In this document: positions 53,900 through 62,970 of the stretch, one piece after another
How the letters are laid out: every line of letters begins with the position of its first letter
How positions within the stretch are numbered: position 1 is the stretch's first letter
NCBI GenBank assembly: GCA_029981855.1
Contig: JARRCS010000010.1
Coordinates: 1-64,000, forward strand
Length of the DNA stretch: 64,000 nt
Source of the DNA: Halanaerobiales bacterium
GTDB lineage: Bacteria > Bacillota > Halanaerobiia > Halanaerobiales > DTU029
Direction of reading: 5' to 3'
The notes under the pieces: generated by a model
The model's input: the letters and a program-made list of their open reading frames with translations, nothing else
Told to the model about the DNA's origin: nothing
Databases searched by the model: none
Made by a program: the position numbers and the translations under genes

Positions 53900-55915
53900 C
53901 TATGGTATGAATTTTAATCCTTTTAAGCTTACCTCAACATCATCGTTATCTTCGCTGATAAATTTTGTTTCTTCCCATTCGATCTGATGCTCCCCCACTT
54001 TCAGTACCTTGAAATGAATACTTGCCAGTATGCCCTGTGATTTTTCAGTTGGTATGTTTTCTGCAAACTTAATTAGCCCGCTTTCCGAAAGGTCCGGCTT
54101 ACTCCAGGGTAATAGATTACTGCCTTTTATGAAAAAATCTCCGGGTGAAACACTAACCGGTTTCAGGTATTCGGGGTTATATTTTAGGTTGAACTTTAAT
54201 CTATCTATCTTATCGCCGTAGTCATTACGTATATTTACACCGATAATATCTACCGTAATATAGTCACCGGCCTCTACCTTGTCCTCTTCTTTTAAAGACA
54301 GGTACATAAGTGGTCCTAATTCCGGTAGGTTTAGATTATCAAACCGGGCTATTTCTTTATAGCCGTGTAAACCCCTGACATCAACTGCAAAGGGCAGTTG
54401 ACCTTCTACCTGAAGGGCCTTAACCTGCCATCTAACCTTGACCGTTTCACCTGCCTGAATATTTCCTGGGTATTTTCTGGCCTTTTCTTTGGTAGCCAGT
54501 AATAACCCCGGCGGGAGAATTAATTCGGTTGAGACATCATAAAGGGTCGACCCCCCACTATTACTTATACTGGCCTCAAGCTTGAAGGGGTTGGGTTCAA
54601 GCCTACCCCTATTAACTCTTAATTCATCAACCATTTTTAGGGTTGTTTCCAGATTTGGTGGTCCCACAAACTTGATCTCTCGCTTAACCTGATTGGAGTC
54701 GGTGTTTTCTGCCTCAACTTTGACAAGGTAGCTTACCTTCGGTGGTAATTCATTTCCGGCAGTTTTGACATACCAGGCCACCTGGGTGATCTCTCCCGGT
54801 TCCAGGTCACCAAGGGATTTTTCCTTACCCTCAGCCTTGAGGGAATCCGGTAGGCTTAATCTAATCTTGACTTTCTTAGCCTTAATCTCGGAGGTATTTT
54901 CAACATAGGCAATGATCGGGAAGGTCTTATCGGGTGTATCAAAGGTTACTTCAGCAGGTGATGTAACCCCGAGTGATAAGAGACCGGGTACAATTGTAAT
55001 ACCTCCTAAACCATAGTTAGTTATATAACTTCTGCTTGCCCCAGGCTCCAGTAATTCAGGAACCCAGTACATAGCGATAGCACTATCAATCTCATACTCT
55101 CCCTTGCGCAGAAAATCCTCACCGGGATTAAAATCAAAATCCCAGACACCATCTGCCAGGCTTCCCCAGTCAGCTAGACATACCTTATCAGGGGCGGTAA
55201 CACCTGAACCGGTAAAGCTACCCTGAGAGGTAACATTGGGATGACTGATACTGTCAAAGGCCTGCCAGAAGGCAGGTAGCTGTTTTTTATAATAAACTTT
55301 ATCAGTGGTAACGGCATCATTTCCTATTCTAAAGGGGGCCCCATCATTCTGGCCCAGCATGGTATCCAGCATAATTCTCATACCAACCTTCTGTACCTCC
55401 TGGCTGATATTCTCTACCCTGTATTTAATTTGAACAGTGTCATATAACCCGGTTGTTGAGCTCTTAACTATTGTTAAAATCTGTTCTACTTTCAATTTAT
55501 CAGCAAATTTAGTGGTGGTATGTATGCTGCCATCCTTGATATGAGGAGGTTGAATAACCTCACCGTATTTACCCGCTTTACCGGCCCTTCTTCCAGTTGA
55601 ACCCCCGAAGACATAGTAATCTCCGTTAATCCAGATGGTGGTATAAGATGTCCAGGGTTTCGGCCGGCCATAAATCAGGGGTTTATTTTCATCGTTGCTG
55701 CGCAAGGGAGCGCCACCGGTAGTTTCAATGGCGAACCGGCCCTGTCCATTTTCATCCATATTCATAACTACAACTATATAATCATTACCGAGCCTGAGAT
55801 TATTATATTGATCTATCTCAGTAAAGAAGGTCTCAATTCCATAAACAGTACTGGTACAAAGAACAATAATAGACAAAACTAGAAAAACCATTAATTCCCT
55901 TTGCAAACTTTTCAC
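53900..55915 (-). CDS. Secreted protein with C-terminal cohesin-like domain
   Basis: 671 aa. Signal peptide (about 1-26), a large N-terminal beta-rich region without a recognised fold, Ig-like/CARDB-like modules (about 320-520, TVVAYVENTS-type repeats, here IIAYVENTSEIKAKKVKIRL), and a C-terminal region (about 535-671) with cohesin pattern: VEAGDYITVDIIGVN, FNLKYNPEYLKPVSVSPGDF, ILASIHFKVLKVGEH. Cohesins bind dockerins or act as generic beta modules. Seven bases from tonB and co-oriented, so it is probably exported and linked to the TonB system. Confidence 0.75.
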   Translation of the reverse strand: MKSLQRELMVFLVLSIIVLCTSTVYGIETFFTEIDQYNNLRLGNDYIVVVMNMDENGQGRFAIETTGGAPLRSNDENKPLIYGRPKPWTSYTTIWINGDYYVFGGSTGRRAGKAGKYGEVIQPPHIKDGSIHTTTKFADKLKVEQILTIVKSSTTGLYDTVQIKYRVENISQEVQKVGMRIMLDTMLGQNDGAPFRIGNDAVTTDKVYYKKQLPAFWQAFDSISHPNVTSQGSFTGSGVTAPDKVCLADWGSLADGVWDFDFNPGEDFLRKGEYEIDSAIAMYWVPELLEPGASRSYITNYGLGGITIVPGLLSLGVTSPAEVTFDTPDKTFPIIAYVENTSEIKAKKVKIRLSLPDSLKAEGKEKSLGDLEPGEITQVAWYVKTAGNELPPKVSYLVKVEAENTDSNQVKREIKFVGPPNLETTLKMVDELRVNRGRLEPNPFKLEASISNSGGSTLYDVSTELILPPGLLLATKEKARKYPGNIQAGETVKVRWQVKALQVEGQLPFAVDVRGLHGYKEIARFDNLNLPELGPLMYLSLKEEDKVEAGDYITVDIIGVNIRNDYGDKIDRLKFNLKYNPEYLKPVSVSPGDFFIKGSNLLPWSKPDLSESGLIKFAENIPTEKSQGILASIHFKVLKVGEHQIEWEETKFISEDNDDVEVSLKGLKFIP

Positions 55916-55921
55916 CTCCTA

Positions 55922-56860
55922 TCATCTGAAGGTCAGTTTTCCATATTTTACATCAACCTGAGTATTTCCCTCATCATCAATCTTGTATTCAACAGTAATT
56001 ACAATTGAATAAGGCTGTTTATAACTCTTAAACTTCCAACCTCTTTCCAGGGTTAGAGATGCAGTTCTATCCATCTGTTCGATTCCGGAGGAATTCAAGA
56101 CCTCAACCTTTTCAACCTGTCCATTAGCTCTCACATGAACAATAAGCTCAACTTTACCATCCAGTCCTTCTCCAACCAGATCTTTGGGATAGATTGGCGC
56201 AGGTGCGCCAATAATTAAATCGCCCGCTGTTGGCGGTGGAGGTGGTGGGGGGGGTGTTTTCTTTTCTTCCACTTCAGGCTCTACTGCTGGCTCTACATCC
56301 AGTTCTGCTTCCTGTTCTGTTTCGACATCTGGTTCCGGCTGAGGTTCCCCTTCAGTTATTGCCTCCTTCTTTTCTACTTCTATCTTTACATCACTCTGTT
56401 CACTTGAAATAATCTTTTTACTTTCATGTTCGGTCATCGGTTCCGGCTTAACTTCCGGTTCTACTTTTGGTTTGGGCTCAGGCTTCGGCTTAACCCCTGG
56501 TTCTACTTTCTTCGGTTCAGGCTTAGGCTTTGGTTCTGCTTTAGGTTTGGGCTTAGGTTTAGGCTTTGGTTCTACTTGAGGTTCTACCTTGGGTTTGGGT
56601 TCTGGTTTTACTTCTGATTCTGGTTCAGGTTCTAATTTAGGTTCTGGTTTGACGATTTTCATAACGGGCTTGGCTGGTTTAGTGGTTTTAGATTCTACCT
56701 GGTATTCTACAATCTGAATAAAGCTAAATTCCCTAGTATTTTCATTATTACCCATGATACTTAAACTCCCGAAAGGAAAAAAGAGTAATAACAACAGATG
56801 GATAATTAATGAGATAGTCATATAGACGGCAAACCGGTTCGATTCTTTACTATAACGCAT
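55922..56860 (-). CDS. tonB: TonB energy-transducing protein
   Basis: 312 aa. N-terminal membrane helix (about 11-31, VYMTISLIIHLLLLLFFPFG), a very long Lys/Pro/Glu linker (about 60-215, repeated KPEPKPKVEP units and a PPPPPPPP tract), and a C-terminal TonB domain (about 225-310: GLDGKVELIVHVRANGQVEKV). Couples cytoplasmic proton motive force through ExbBD to outer-membrane receptors, so the cell probably has an outer membrane. No TonB-dependent receptor is in the window. Six bp after exbD. Confidence 0.92.
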   Translation of the reverse strand: MRYSKESNRFAVYMTISLIIHLLLLLFFPFGSLSIMGNNENTREFSFIQIVEYQVESKTTKPAKPVMKIVKPEPKLEPEPESEVKPEPKPKVEPQVEPKPKPKPKPKAEPKPKPEPKKVEPGVKPKPEPKPKVEPEVKPEPMTEHESKKIISSEQSDVKIEVEKKEAITEGEPQPEPDVETEQEAELDVEPAVEPEVEEKKTPPPPPPPPTAGDLIIGAPAPIYPKDLVGEGLDGKVELIVHVRANGQVEKVEVLNSSGIEQMDRTASLTLERGWKFKSYKQPYSIVITVEYKIDDEGNTQVDVKYGKLTFR

Positions 56861-56866
56861 TTTATA

Positions 56867-57268
56867 CTACTCCTTTTTTTCAGCAGCTAAAGCAAGCTTA
56901 TATATACCCACCTGACGCAGACTATCCATAACCGCAATTATATGTTTGTATCTTACCTCTCTATCAGCATTAATAATAGCAACTATTTCCCGGTTTTCAT
57001 CATATTTTGTTTTGGCTACTTCCATTAGATTACTCAGAGAGGTTTTCTTGCCCCTATAGAATATTTCTCCTGCTGCATTAATATCGATGATCATATTCTT
57101 ACTCTGCTGTTCTGTAACGGTTACCGCCTTGGGTAGTTTCAAATCGATCCCGGTGGGATTGGAACGAAAGGTAGTAAATAACATAAAAAAGATTAGCAAG
57201 AAGAAGATAACATCGATCATCGGAATAATATTGATTGAAGACTTCTTCTTAAGTGTAGTTTTGAACAT
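56867..57268 (-). CDS. exbD: Biopolymer transporter ExbD
   Basis: About 133 aa from ATG 57268 after GAGGTGA; an upstream in-frame start is inside exbB. One membrane helix with the essential Asp in INIIPMIDVIFFLLIFFML and a periplasmic domain LKLPKAVTVTEQQSKNMIIDI. Overlaps exbB by 20 bp. Confidence 0.93.
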   Translation of the reverse strand: MFKTTLKKKSSINIIPMIDVIFFLLIFFMLFTTFRSNPTGIDLKLPKAVTVTEQQSKNMIIDINAAGEIFYRGKKTSLSNLMEVAKTKYDENREIVAIINADREVRYKHIIAVMDSLRQVGIYKLALAAEKKE

Positions 57269-57896
57269 CACTGTCACCTCTGTTACCAACTACATCCATA
57301 ATGTCAACCATGCTCAGATTCATTTCATGAGCCTTGGCTGCAACCTTATTTGTGAAATATGAATAAAATATGGCAGAAGGAATAGCAATTATAAGTCCTA
57401 AAGCAGTACTAATCAAAGCAGCCGCAATACCGGCACTTACCTGATTAGGGTTGGCAGTCCCAACAGCAGCACCAAGAATATTAAAACTACTGATAATACC
57501 TAAAACCGTACCTAACAGCCCCAGTAAGGGAGAAATCATGGAGACTACATCCAGTATCGGTAGATGTTTTTCCATCTTCTTGATCTCGTCTTCACCAACA
57601 GCCTGTAAAACCTCTCTAATCCTGGCAGGATCTTCACTGTGATGGGATAAAGCCGTGGCCAGCAGTTTAGCATTCGGACCCTTCTCACCCTTTAATTCAT
57701 TTAGAGCTGTAAGAATGTCATTCTGTTCCACGAGAAGCTCAATTTTCTTAATCAGACGGAAACTACTATCACGATACCTTAAAAAAAAGAATATCTTTTC
57801 CAGGATAACGGCAACACTGAAGATTGAAGCTATAAGTAGTGGTATTGCTGTTGGCCCCCCAAGTGCCAGAAAACCCCAAATTTGACTTAAATCCAA
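57249..57896 (-). CDS. exbB: MotA/TolQ/ExbB proton channel protein
   Basis: About 215 aa from TTG 57896, eight bases after AAGGAG (GTG 57905 overlaps that site). Three membrane helices; family motif LLGLLGTVLGIISSF and AAALISTALGLIIAIPSAIFY. Forms the inner-membrane motor with ExbD for TonB. First gene of the exbB-exbD-tonB-cohesin operon. Confidence 0.93.
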   Translation of the reverse strand: MDLSQIWGFLALGGPTAIPLLIASIFSVAVILEKIFFFLRYRDSSFRLIKKIELLVEQNDILTALNELKGEKGPNAKLLATALSHHSEDPARIREVLQAVGEDEIKKMEKHLPILDVVSMISPLLGLLGTVLGIISSFNILGAAVGTANPNQVSAGIAAALISTALGLIIAIPSAIFYSYFTNKVAAKAHEMNLSMVDIMDVVGNRGDSDVQNYT

Positions 57897-57970
57897 ATCT
57901 ATCACTCCTTTTATATACAGTTACTATGTAATTATTTCGACACAAATAATAGTTTTCCTGCTTAATTCCC

Positions 57971-58010
57971 AAAATAGATAAAGACCTTCAGAAAATTAAT
58001 CTGAAGGTCT
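57971..58010 (-). terminator. Terminator of the PHP/57-aa operon
   Basis: Minus-strand AGACCTTCAG/CTGAAGGTCT with a 9-nt loop, then TTTATCTATTTT. Confidence 0.82.
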
Positions 58011-58033
58011 CAGCATTTATTCTCAGGCCAACT

Positions 58034-58207
58034 TTAATGATTTGATGTGTTCATTACCATATGTTTAGCATCGTCCAGGATTTCTTCCAGCTCTTCCATA
58101 CTAATCTCTACTCCTCTTTCCTTAATCAGGGTTTTAATGTTCTGGTCATATTGTCTGGTATAGTCATAAAAGGTCTCCTCCAGTCTCTTCATTAAATTGG
58201 TTTCCAC
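58034..58207 (-). CDS. 57-aa acidic helical protein
   Basis: GTG 58207 follows AAAGGGG by seven bases and starts two bases after the PHP stop codon, so it is translationally coupled. The protein is about 57 aa, charged and helical: VETNLMKRLEETFYDYTRQY and later GVEISMEELEEILDDAKHMV. No membrane segment, no Cys. Length, ribosome site, coupling and a terminator 24 bp on argue for a real gene. Unknown family; perhaps a regulator or partner of the PHP enzyme. Confidence 0.68.
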   Translation of the reverse strand: METNLMKRLEETFYDYTRQYDQNIKTLIKERGVEISMEELEEILDDAKHMVMNTSNH

Positions 58208-58209
58208 TT

Positions 58210-59046
58210 CTATCCCCTTTCTGTGTTTTTTAATTTGACTCTTTTTCTTAAAGTTTCAACAATACTGTAATCCAGCTTAACCTTGCCCAGTCTTAACCCG
58301 TCTTTATTCTCCGGTCCGTGGTCATCTGAGCCACCGGTCATCACCAGGTTATACTTTTGGGCTAATCTTCTGAACCTGGCCACCTCTTCTTTATCATGCT
58401 CCAGGTAGAAAACTTCAATTCCCTTGATTCCCAGTTGGATTGCCTTGAAAATGTATTTTTCTGCTGTTACCTTACCGGGATGGGCCAGAACCGGAATTCC
58501 TCCACTTTCGGTTATGACATCGATGGCCTTTTTAGGTGTTAACCTCCTGCGGGGCTCATAGGCAGGACATTCCTTACCAATGTATTTTGTAAAGGCCTCC
58601 TCCCAGGATTGAATATACCCCTTTTCAAACAGGGCCCTAGCAATATGCCCCCTGCCGATCGTCCCTTTACCGGCGATCTTCAACAAAAAATCCCATTCGA
58701 TCTCAATACCTTCCTTTTTCAAGTTGTCCAGCATCTTTTTAGCCCTCTTACGCCTCATTATATTGAGCTTTTTTAATTCTTCGAGTAAGGGAGGATAATG
58801 ATAATCTATAAAATACCCCAGTATGTGGAGCTCACCGATTTCTACATCGGTATTAATCTCTATACCCGGAATAACCTCTAGATGGGAACCCTCAGCTGCT
58901 TTTATAGCAGACGGTATTCCCTCTATGGTATCATGATCGGTGATTGCTATGGCCCGGTATCCAAGTTCGATCGCCTTTTCAACAACCTCCTCAGGAGTCA
59001 TACTCCCGTCCGATGCAGTGGTATGAATGTGTAAATCAACTAACAT
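58210..59046 (-). CDS. PHP-domain phosphoesterase (YciV/RNase AM-like)
   Basis: 278 aa from ATG 59046 after AAGGAGAG; a longer start at 59094 is unlikely. PHP metal ligands: DLHIHTTASDGSM, TDHDTIEG, IPGIEINTD, VLAHPGK and GGSDDHGPE. Relatives (TrpH/YciV) hydrolyse 3',5'-bisphosphonucleotides or trim 5' ends of rRNA. Its stop is directly followed by the 57-aa gene. Confidence 0.92.
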   Translation of the reverse strand: MLVDLHIHTTASDGSMTPEEVVEKAIELGYRAIAITDHDTIEGIPSAIKAAEGSHLEVIPGIEINTDVEIGELHILGYFIDYHYPPLLEELKKLNIMRRKRAKKMLDNLKKEGIEIEWDFLLKIAGKGTIGRGHIARALFEKGYIQSWEEAFTKYIGKECPAYEPRRRLTPKKAIDVITESGGIPVLAHPGKVTAEKYIFKAIQLGIKGIEVFYLEHDKEEVARFRRLAQKYNLVMTGGSDDHGPENKDGLRLGKVKLDYSIVETLRKRVKLKNTERG

Positions 59047-59115
59047 ATTCTCTCCTTCCTTATTAGTACAATGAATTGAAACTTTTAAATTCATGCCGTA
59101 CTATCTTTCCACAAT

Positions 59116-59155
59116 AACTGCAAATAGATGTTCGAAAGATGTATCCATCTATAAA
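59116..59155. repeat. Dispersed palindromic repeat, copy E
   Basis: AACTGCAAATAGATGTT, CGAAAGATG, then a shortened CATCTAT arm. The repeat reaches into the spmB stop codon (59149-59151). Confidence 0.75.
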
Positions 59156-59691
59156 AACAGTATTTTACAGATAAAAACTGCTGCAAAAAACCCTGCCAGA
59201 TCCGCCAGCAGGCCTACCGTTACTGCATATCTATATTTTTTGATCCCGATAGCCCCAAAATAGACAGCAATAATATAAAAAGTTGTCTCCGTACTTCCCT
59301 GAATGGTTGAGGCCAGTTTTCCGATAAAGGAATCAGGGCCGTATTCATTAAGCAGCTGGCTTACATATGATAAAGAACCACTTCCGGATAAGGGGCGCAA
59401 GAAAAAAAGAGGAACAACCTCTTTAGGAATATTAAGTGAATCGAAAAGCGGTTTTAGTAATCTAATAACTAGTTTCATAGCCCCCGAGGCCCTGAAGACA
59501 CTGATTGCTACCATCATGGCCAGCAAATAGGGAATTATCTTGATTACAGTCGTAAATCCTTCAGCGGCCCCTTCGGTAAAGGATTCATATACCTTTACAC
59601 CCTTAATATGTCCATAGAGGGGGATAATTAACACAAGCAGGGGAACGCTCCAGAGGGAAACTTTCTGCAATATATCCAGCAAAATGATCAC
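59149..59691 (-). CDS. spmB: Spore maturation protein B
   Basis: 180 aa, membrane protein with Gate (nucleoside-recognition) domain. IIPLYGHIKGVKVYESFTEG, AMMVAISVFRASGAM and GSTETTFYIIAVYFG are conserved SpmB features. Works with SpmA in spore core dehydration in Bacillus. Overlaps spmA by 4 bp. Confidence 0.93.
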   Translation of the reverse strand: MIILLDILQKVSLWSVPLLVLIIPLYGHIKGVKVYESFTEGAAEGFTTVIKIIPYLLAMMVAISVFRASGAMKLVIRLLKPLFDSLNIPKEVVPLFFLRPLSGSGSLSYVSQLLNEYGPDSFIGKLASTIQGSTETTFYIIAVYFGAIGIKKYRYAVTVGLLADLAGFFAAVFICKILFL

Positions 59692-60269
59692 ACCCTGGAG
59701 AAGAGCCGGAAGATTTTATCCAGGAGGAGGGCGGTGATAGTAGAGAAGATTGTTGCCATCAGGGTACTGACCAGGATAGCTGCTGGGTTAGTAGAACCAG
59801 TTACCGCCCGGAGGCTAATAATTGTTGCTGGAATCAGGGTAATACTGGATGTATTCAGAGCCAGCAGGGTACACATGGCAAAACTGGCCCTCTCACTTTC
59901 GGAGTTTAGATCCTGCAGTTCCTGCATGGCCTTTATTCCCAGCGGAGTGGCTGAGTTTCCCAGCCCCAGCATATTGGCACTCATATTCATAATAATTGCC
60001 CCTGCTGCGGGATGATCTTCCGGAATATCGGGAAAGATCAGACGAAAAACCGGTTTGATTAGCTTTCCGATAAGTTCGGTTAAACCCGATTTTTGGGCTA
60101 TATTCATCAACCCTAACCAGAGGGCCATCGGCCCAATCAGCTTGAGTAAAATCTGAACGCTGTCGCTAGTACCCTGAAAAATTGCCTCGGAGACCTTATC
60201 CATCTGTCCGGTAAAAGCAGCAACAATAATACCTGTAAAAATCAGACCCAACCAGAGTAGGTTAATCAT
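59688..60269 (-). CDS. spmA: Spore maturation protein A
   Basis: About 193 aa from ATG 60269 (AAAGGA 12 bases upstream); the frame opens at TTG 60299. Gate domain with GPMALWLGLMNIAQKSGL, NMSANMLGLGNSATPLGIKA and a C-terminal hydrophobic helix. Partner of SpmB. Its upstream region is interrupted by the IS110 element, which separates it from the dipeptidase gene. Confidence 0.93.
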   Translation of the reverse strand: MINLLWLGLIFTGIIVAAFTGQMDKVSEAIFQGTSDSVQILLKLIGPMALWLGLMNIAQKSGLTELIGKLIKPVFRLIFPDIPEDHPAAGAIIMNMSANMLGLGNSATPLGIKAMQELQDLNSESERASFAMCTLLALNTSSITLIPATIISLRAVTGSTNPAAILVSTLMATIFSTITALLLDKIFRLFSRV

Positions 60270-60355
60270 CTTAAGTATCATTCCTTTCGCTGCGCTCAAG
60301 GCACAAAATTTAATGAAAGTGTTATATTTCTAATACCTCTACTTCGTGCTATAAT

Positions 60356-60560
60356 AAAATTTGGATAAGCAGATATACTACAGAGCACGGGGAGGTGAGT
60401 GGTGCAGTTTTAACGTTGCTGCCCGAATTTTAAGATGTGCCGTTTGCTAATTCCAAGAACAAATAAGTGTGCCATAGAGCACGAAAACTAATCTTTGTAT
60501 AAACAATTCCTGTTTATAAGATAGCAAACAGTCAATGTCTGCTTTATCCACTATAAAATT
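60356..60560 (+). ncRNA. Candidate IS110 bridge RNA
   Basis: The left non-coding end starts with TATAAT (60350-60355) and folds: GTTTGCTA (60442-60449) pairs with TAGCAAAC (60522-60529), enclosing a hairpin TATAAACA-ATTCC-TGTTTATA (60498-60518) and a GTGC/GCAC mini stem. IS110 elements encode a target- and donor-guiding bridge RNA here. The exact ends and guide loops are not resolved. Confidence 0.45.
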
Positions 60561-60569
60561 TATGGGGAT

Positions 60570-61832
60570 GTGTTTATGCTAAAAATTGTTTATCCTATTT
60601 GTTGTGGAATTGATGTTCACAAAAAGTTTGTTGTTGCAACGGTTGGTACTACTAACAAATCGGGTGTTACCTCCTACCAAACGAAACGATTTTCAACCTT
60701 TACAGAAGATTTACAGCATCTTCTGGAGTGGTTAAAATCTCAATCCTGTATTAATGTCTGTATGGAGTCGACAGGCAAATACTGGATACCTGTTTTTAAT
60801 ATCTTAGAAGATTACTGTGATATTGTTGTTGCTAATCCGAAATATGTCAAAGGCATTCGCGGTAAGAAAACCGACAAAAAGGATTCTATCTGGCTTTGTG
60901 ATCTACACAAGCATGGTTTAGTTCCAGGAAGCTTCATTCCTCCACTAGCTATTCGTCAAATTCGTGATTTAATGAGATATAGATATAAGCTAATCAACTT
61001 TAAATCAAGCGAGAAAAATCGTATCCAAAACTCCCTTACTGTTTCTAATATCATGATTTCAAGTGTTGTTTCTGATACTTTTGGTGTAAGCTCCATGAAA
61101 ATTATTAATCATATACTTCAAAATCCTGAAGATAAATATTTCGATGTTACACCCATGCTTCACAAAAGTATGAAAGATAAAGCAGAGGCAATAACAAAGT
61201 CAATTAACGGAAATTTAACTAAACCACAAGCAGAAAAAATGCGTATTTGTTTTAATCACTTTGACGACATTGAAACAAATATAGCAGATCTTGAATGTGT
61301 TATTTTAGATTTAGCAAAGCCATTTATGTCACAGATAAAATTAATTATGTCCTTACCTAGTATTAAAAATATTTTCACCGCTATTGCTATAATCGGTGAG
61401 ATAGGTATCGATATGTCAGTTTTCCATTCTTCCAAGCACTTATGCTCATGGGCTGGTCTCACTCCACAAAATAATGAGAGTGCTGGCAAAAAGAAATCTG
61501 TACGTGTTTCACGAGCTGGTGTATACATTAAACCCTTATTAGTTCAATGTGCAAATGCAGTAATTAAAAACAAAGACTTTGATTATTTTAGAATCCGTTA
61601 TCAGCAAATTAAAAAACGCCGTGGCCACAAAAAAGCCATAATTGCTATTGCACATATGTTGTTGAATTGTATTTACCATATGCTTGAGAAGAATGAACCT
61701 TTTAACTATGATTTATACAAAATCGACTCCAAACCAAAGCAGACTTATGCTCCTCAAATAACCGAGGAAATGGCTGTATGTTATTTACAAACATTAGGCT
61801 ACCAAATACCCGATATGCCTAGTTCAGCTTAA
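60570..61832 (+). CDS. IS110-family transposase
   Basis: 420 aa, full length. RuvC-like DEDD domain: Asp15 in CCGIDVHKKF, Glu66 in CMESTGKYW, Asp102/Asp105 in KKTDKKDS. The C-terminal Transposase_20 domain has LPSIKNIFTAIAIIGEIG and CSWAGLTPQNNESAGKKK, whose Ser is the likely recombination nucleophile. An RNA-guided recombinase in characterised relatives. An A/T-rich leader replaces a clear ribosome site. All catalytic residues appear present, so it may be active. Confidence 0.93.
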   Translation: MFMLKIVYPICCGIDVHKKFVVATVGTTNKSGVTSYQTKRFSTFTEDLQHLLEWLKSQSCINVCMESTGKYWIPVFNILEDYCDIVVANPKYVKGIRGKKTDKKDSIWLCDLHKHGLVPGSFIPPLAIRQIRDLMRYRYKLINFKSSEKNRIQNSLTVSNIMISSVVSDTFGVSSMKIINHILQNPEDKYFDVTPMLHKSMKDKAEAITKSINGNLTKPQAEKMRICFNHFDDIETNIADLECVILDLAKPFMSQIKLIMSLPSIKNIFTAIAIIGEIGIDMSVFHSSKHLCSWAGLTPQNNESAGKKKSVRVSRAGVYIKPLLVQCANAVIKNKDFDYFRIRYQQIKKRRGHKKAIIAIAHMLLNCIYHMLEKNEPFNYDLYKIDSKPKQTYAPQITEEMAVCYLQTLGYQIPDMPSSA

Positions 61833-62004
61833 CAATTTAATTACAACCTTTTAGATCCTCTTTTTTAAGTCCACTTTATAGTAGGCTTATTTCGCTATGC
61901 CCTTTTTCTACGTATCCTTATTTTTTATAGCTTTCAAACTATAACACCTCGGGAGATCTAGTCTAACGATACCTCATATAAAACATATTTTAAACCTGCT
62001 CTGT

Positions 62005-62952
62005 TTATGACTCAGACCAGCTCTGCTTCAGAAAATTAACCCAGTTATTCTTAAAGATCTTTGCAATATCCTCTTTGCTATATCCCCTATCTAATAAGGC
62101 CCTTGCCAGTTGAGGCAGCTTGCTTATATCTTCAAGTCCCTCAGGTGTAGTGGAAATACCGTCATAATCTGTGCCCAGAGAGATAGATTCGATCCCGACT
62201 AGTTCCCTGATATAATCTATGTGTCTGATTACATCATCTATTTTCGCCCTTTTGTTTTTAGTTAAAAACTCGGGAGCAAAATTCAAACCGATATGCCCCC
62301 CTTTAGCGGCAATAGCCTGCAGTTGATCATCTGAAAGGTTGCGCGGGTGCGGACAGATACCGCTAGCATTTGAATGTGATGCTATTACCGGTTTTTTACT
62401 GAACTTAATTACATCCCAGAAACTTCTGGGTGAGAGATGAGAAACATCAATAATCATCCCTAGCCTGTTCATCTCAGCAATAACCTCTCTGCCCAGACGG
62501 GTTACCCCTCCGTCAGCTTCCAGCTTTTCAATACCATCTGCCAGCTGGTTCCGTTGATTCCAGGTCAGTGATAGGAGCCTTACCCCCAGACGGTACAATG
62601 TTCTTAAGGCACTTAAATCAAAAACACTATCAGCCCCTTCAATTGCCAGGAGGGCACCGATCTTATCCCCCTTAAGTATTTTTTCTACATCTGAGTAATT
62701 CCTGATTAATTCAAGTTCTTTAACCTGTTCTACTAATTGATAGAACTGATCAATAATCTGTAAGGTTCTTCCCATGGCAATCTGGGCCTTGTATTCCGGC
62801 TCCACATAGACCGCAAATACCTGAATTTTTACCCTGCCGGCTCGCAGACGAGGTAGATCAACCTGGAAGTCATCATTCTGTCTTTGAAAATCGTAATTCT
62901 CAGATCTGTAGAAATTAAGCAGTGTATCTGTATGGCCGATAAACGAGTCCAT
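62005..62952 (-). CDS. Membrane dipeptidase-like peptidase (M19)
   Basis: 315 aa. Zinc dipeptidase family: N-terminal GHTDTLLNFY (HxD), bridging Glu in LLAIEGADSV, VIASHSNASGI (His), HPRNLSDDQLQAIAAKGG and SLGTDYDG (Asp). No signal peptide, so cytosolic. It may cleave dipeptides or D-amino-acid peptides from wall turnover. Placed between spoVS and spmA, later split from spmA by the IS110 element. Confidence 0.93.
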   Translation of the reverse strand: MDSFIGHTDTLLNFYRSENYDFQRQNDDFQVDLPRLRAGRVKIQVFAVYVEPEYKAQIAMGRTLQIIDQFYQLVEQVKELELIRNYSDVEKILKGDKIGALLAIEGADSVFDLSALRTLYRLGVRLLSLTWNQRNQLADGIEKLEADGGVTRLGREVIAEMNRLGMIIDVSHLSPRSFWDVIKFSKKPVIASHSNASGICPHPRNLSDDQLQAIAAKGGHIGLNFAPEFLTKNKRAKIDDVIRHIDYIRELVGIESISLGTDYDGISTTPEGLEDISKLPQLARALLDRGYSKEDIAKIFKNNWVNFLKQSWSES

Positions 62953-62970
62953 TTTAATTTATTCCTCCAT

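Larger units (their letters stand above)
60333..61975 (+). mobile_element. IS110-family insertion sequence (ends tentative)
   Basis: An intact IS110-type transposase with about 230 bp of structured non-coding DNA before it and about 140 bp after. A 7-bp direct repeat ATACCTC at 60333-60339 and 61969-61975 is the best guess for the ends; a chance match is possible. The longer 5' non-coding end points to the IS110 rather than the IS1111 group. No inverted terminal repeats, as expected. Confidence 0.6.

Noticed and set aside
56230-56617. Plus-strand Leu/Phe/Arg-rich ORFs opposite tonB
   Set aside because: They arise from the antisense of the Lys/Pro/Glu repeat codons of TonB.
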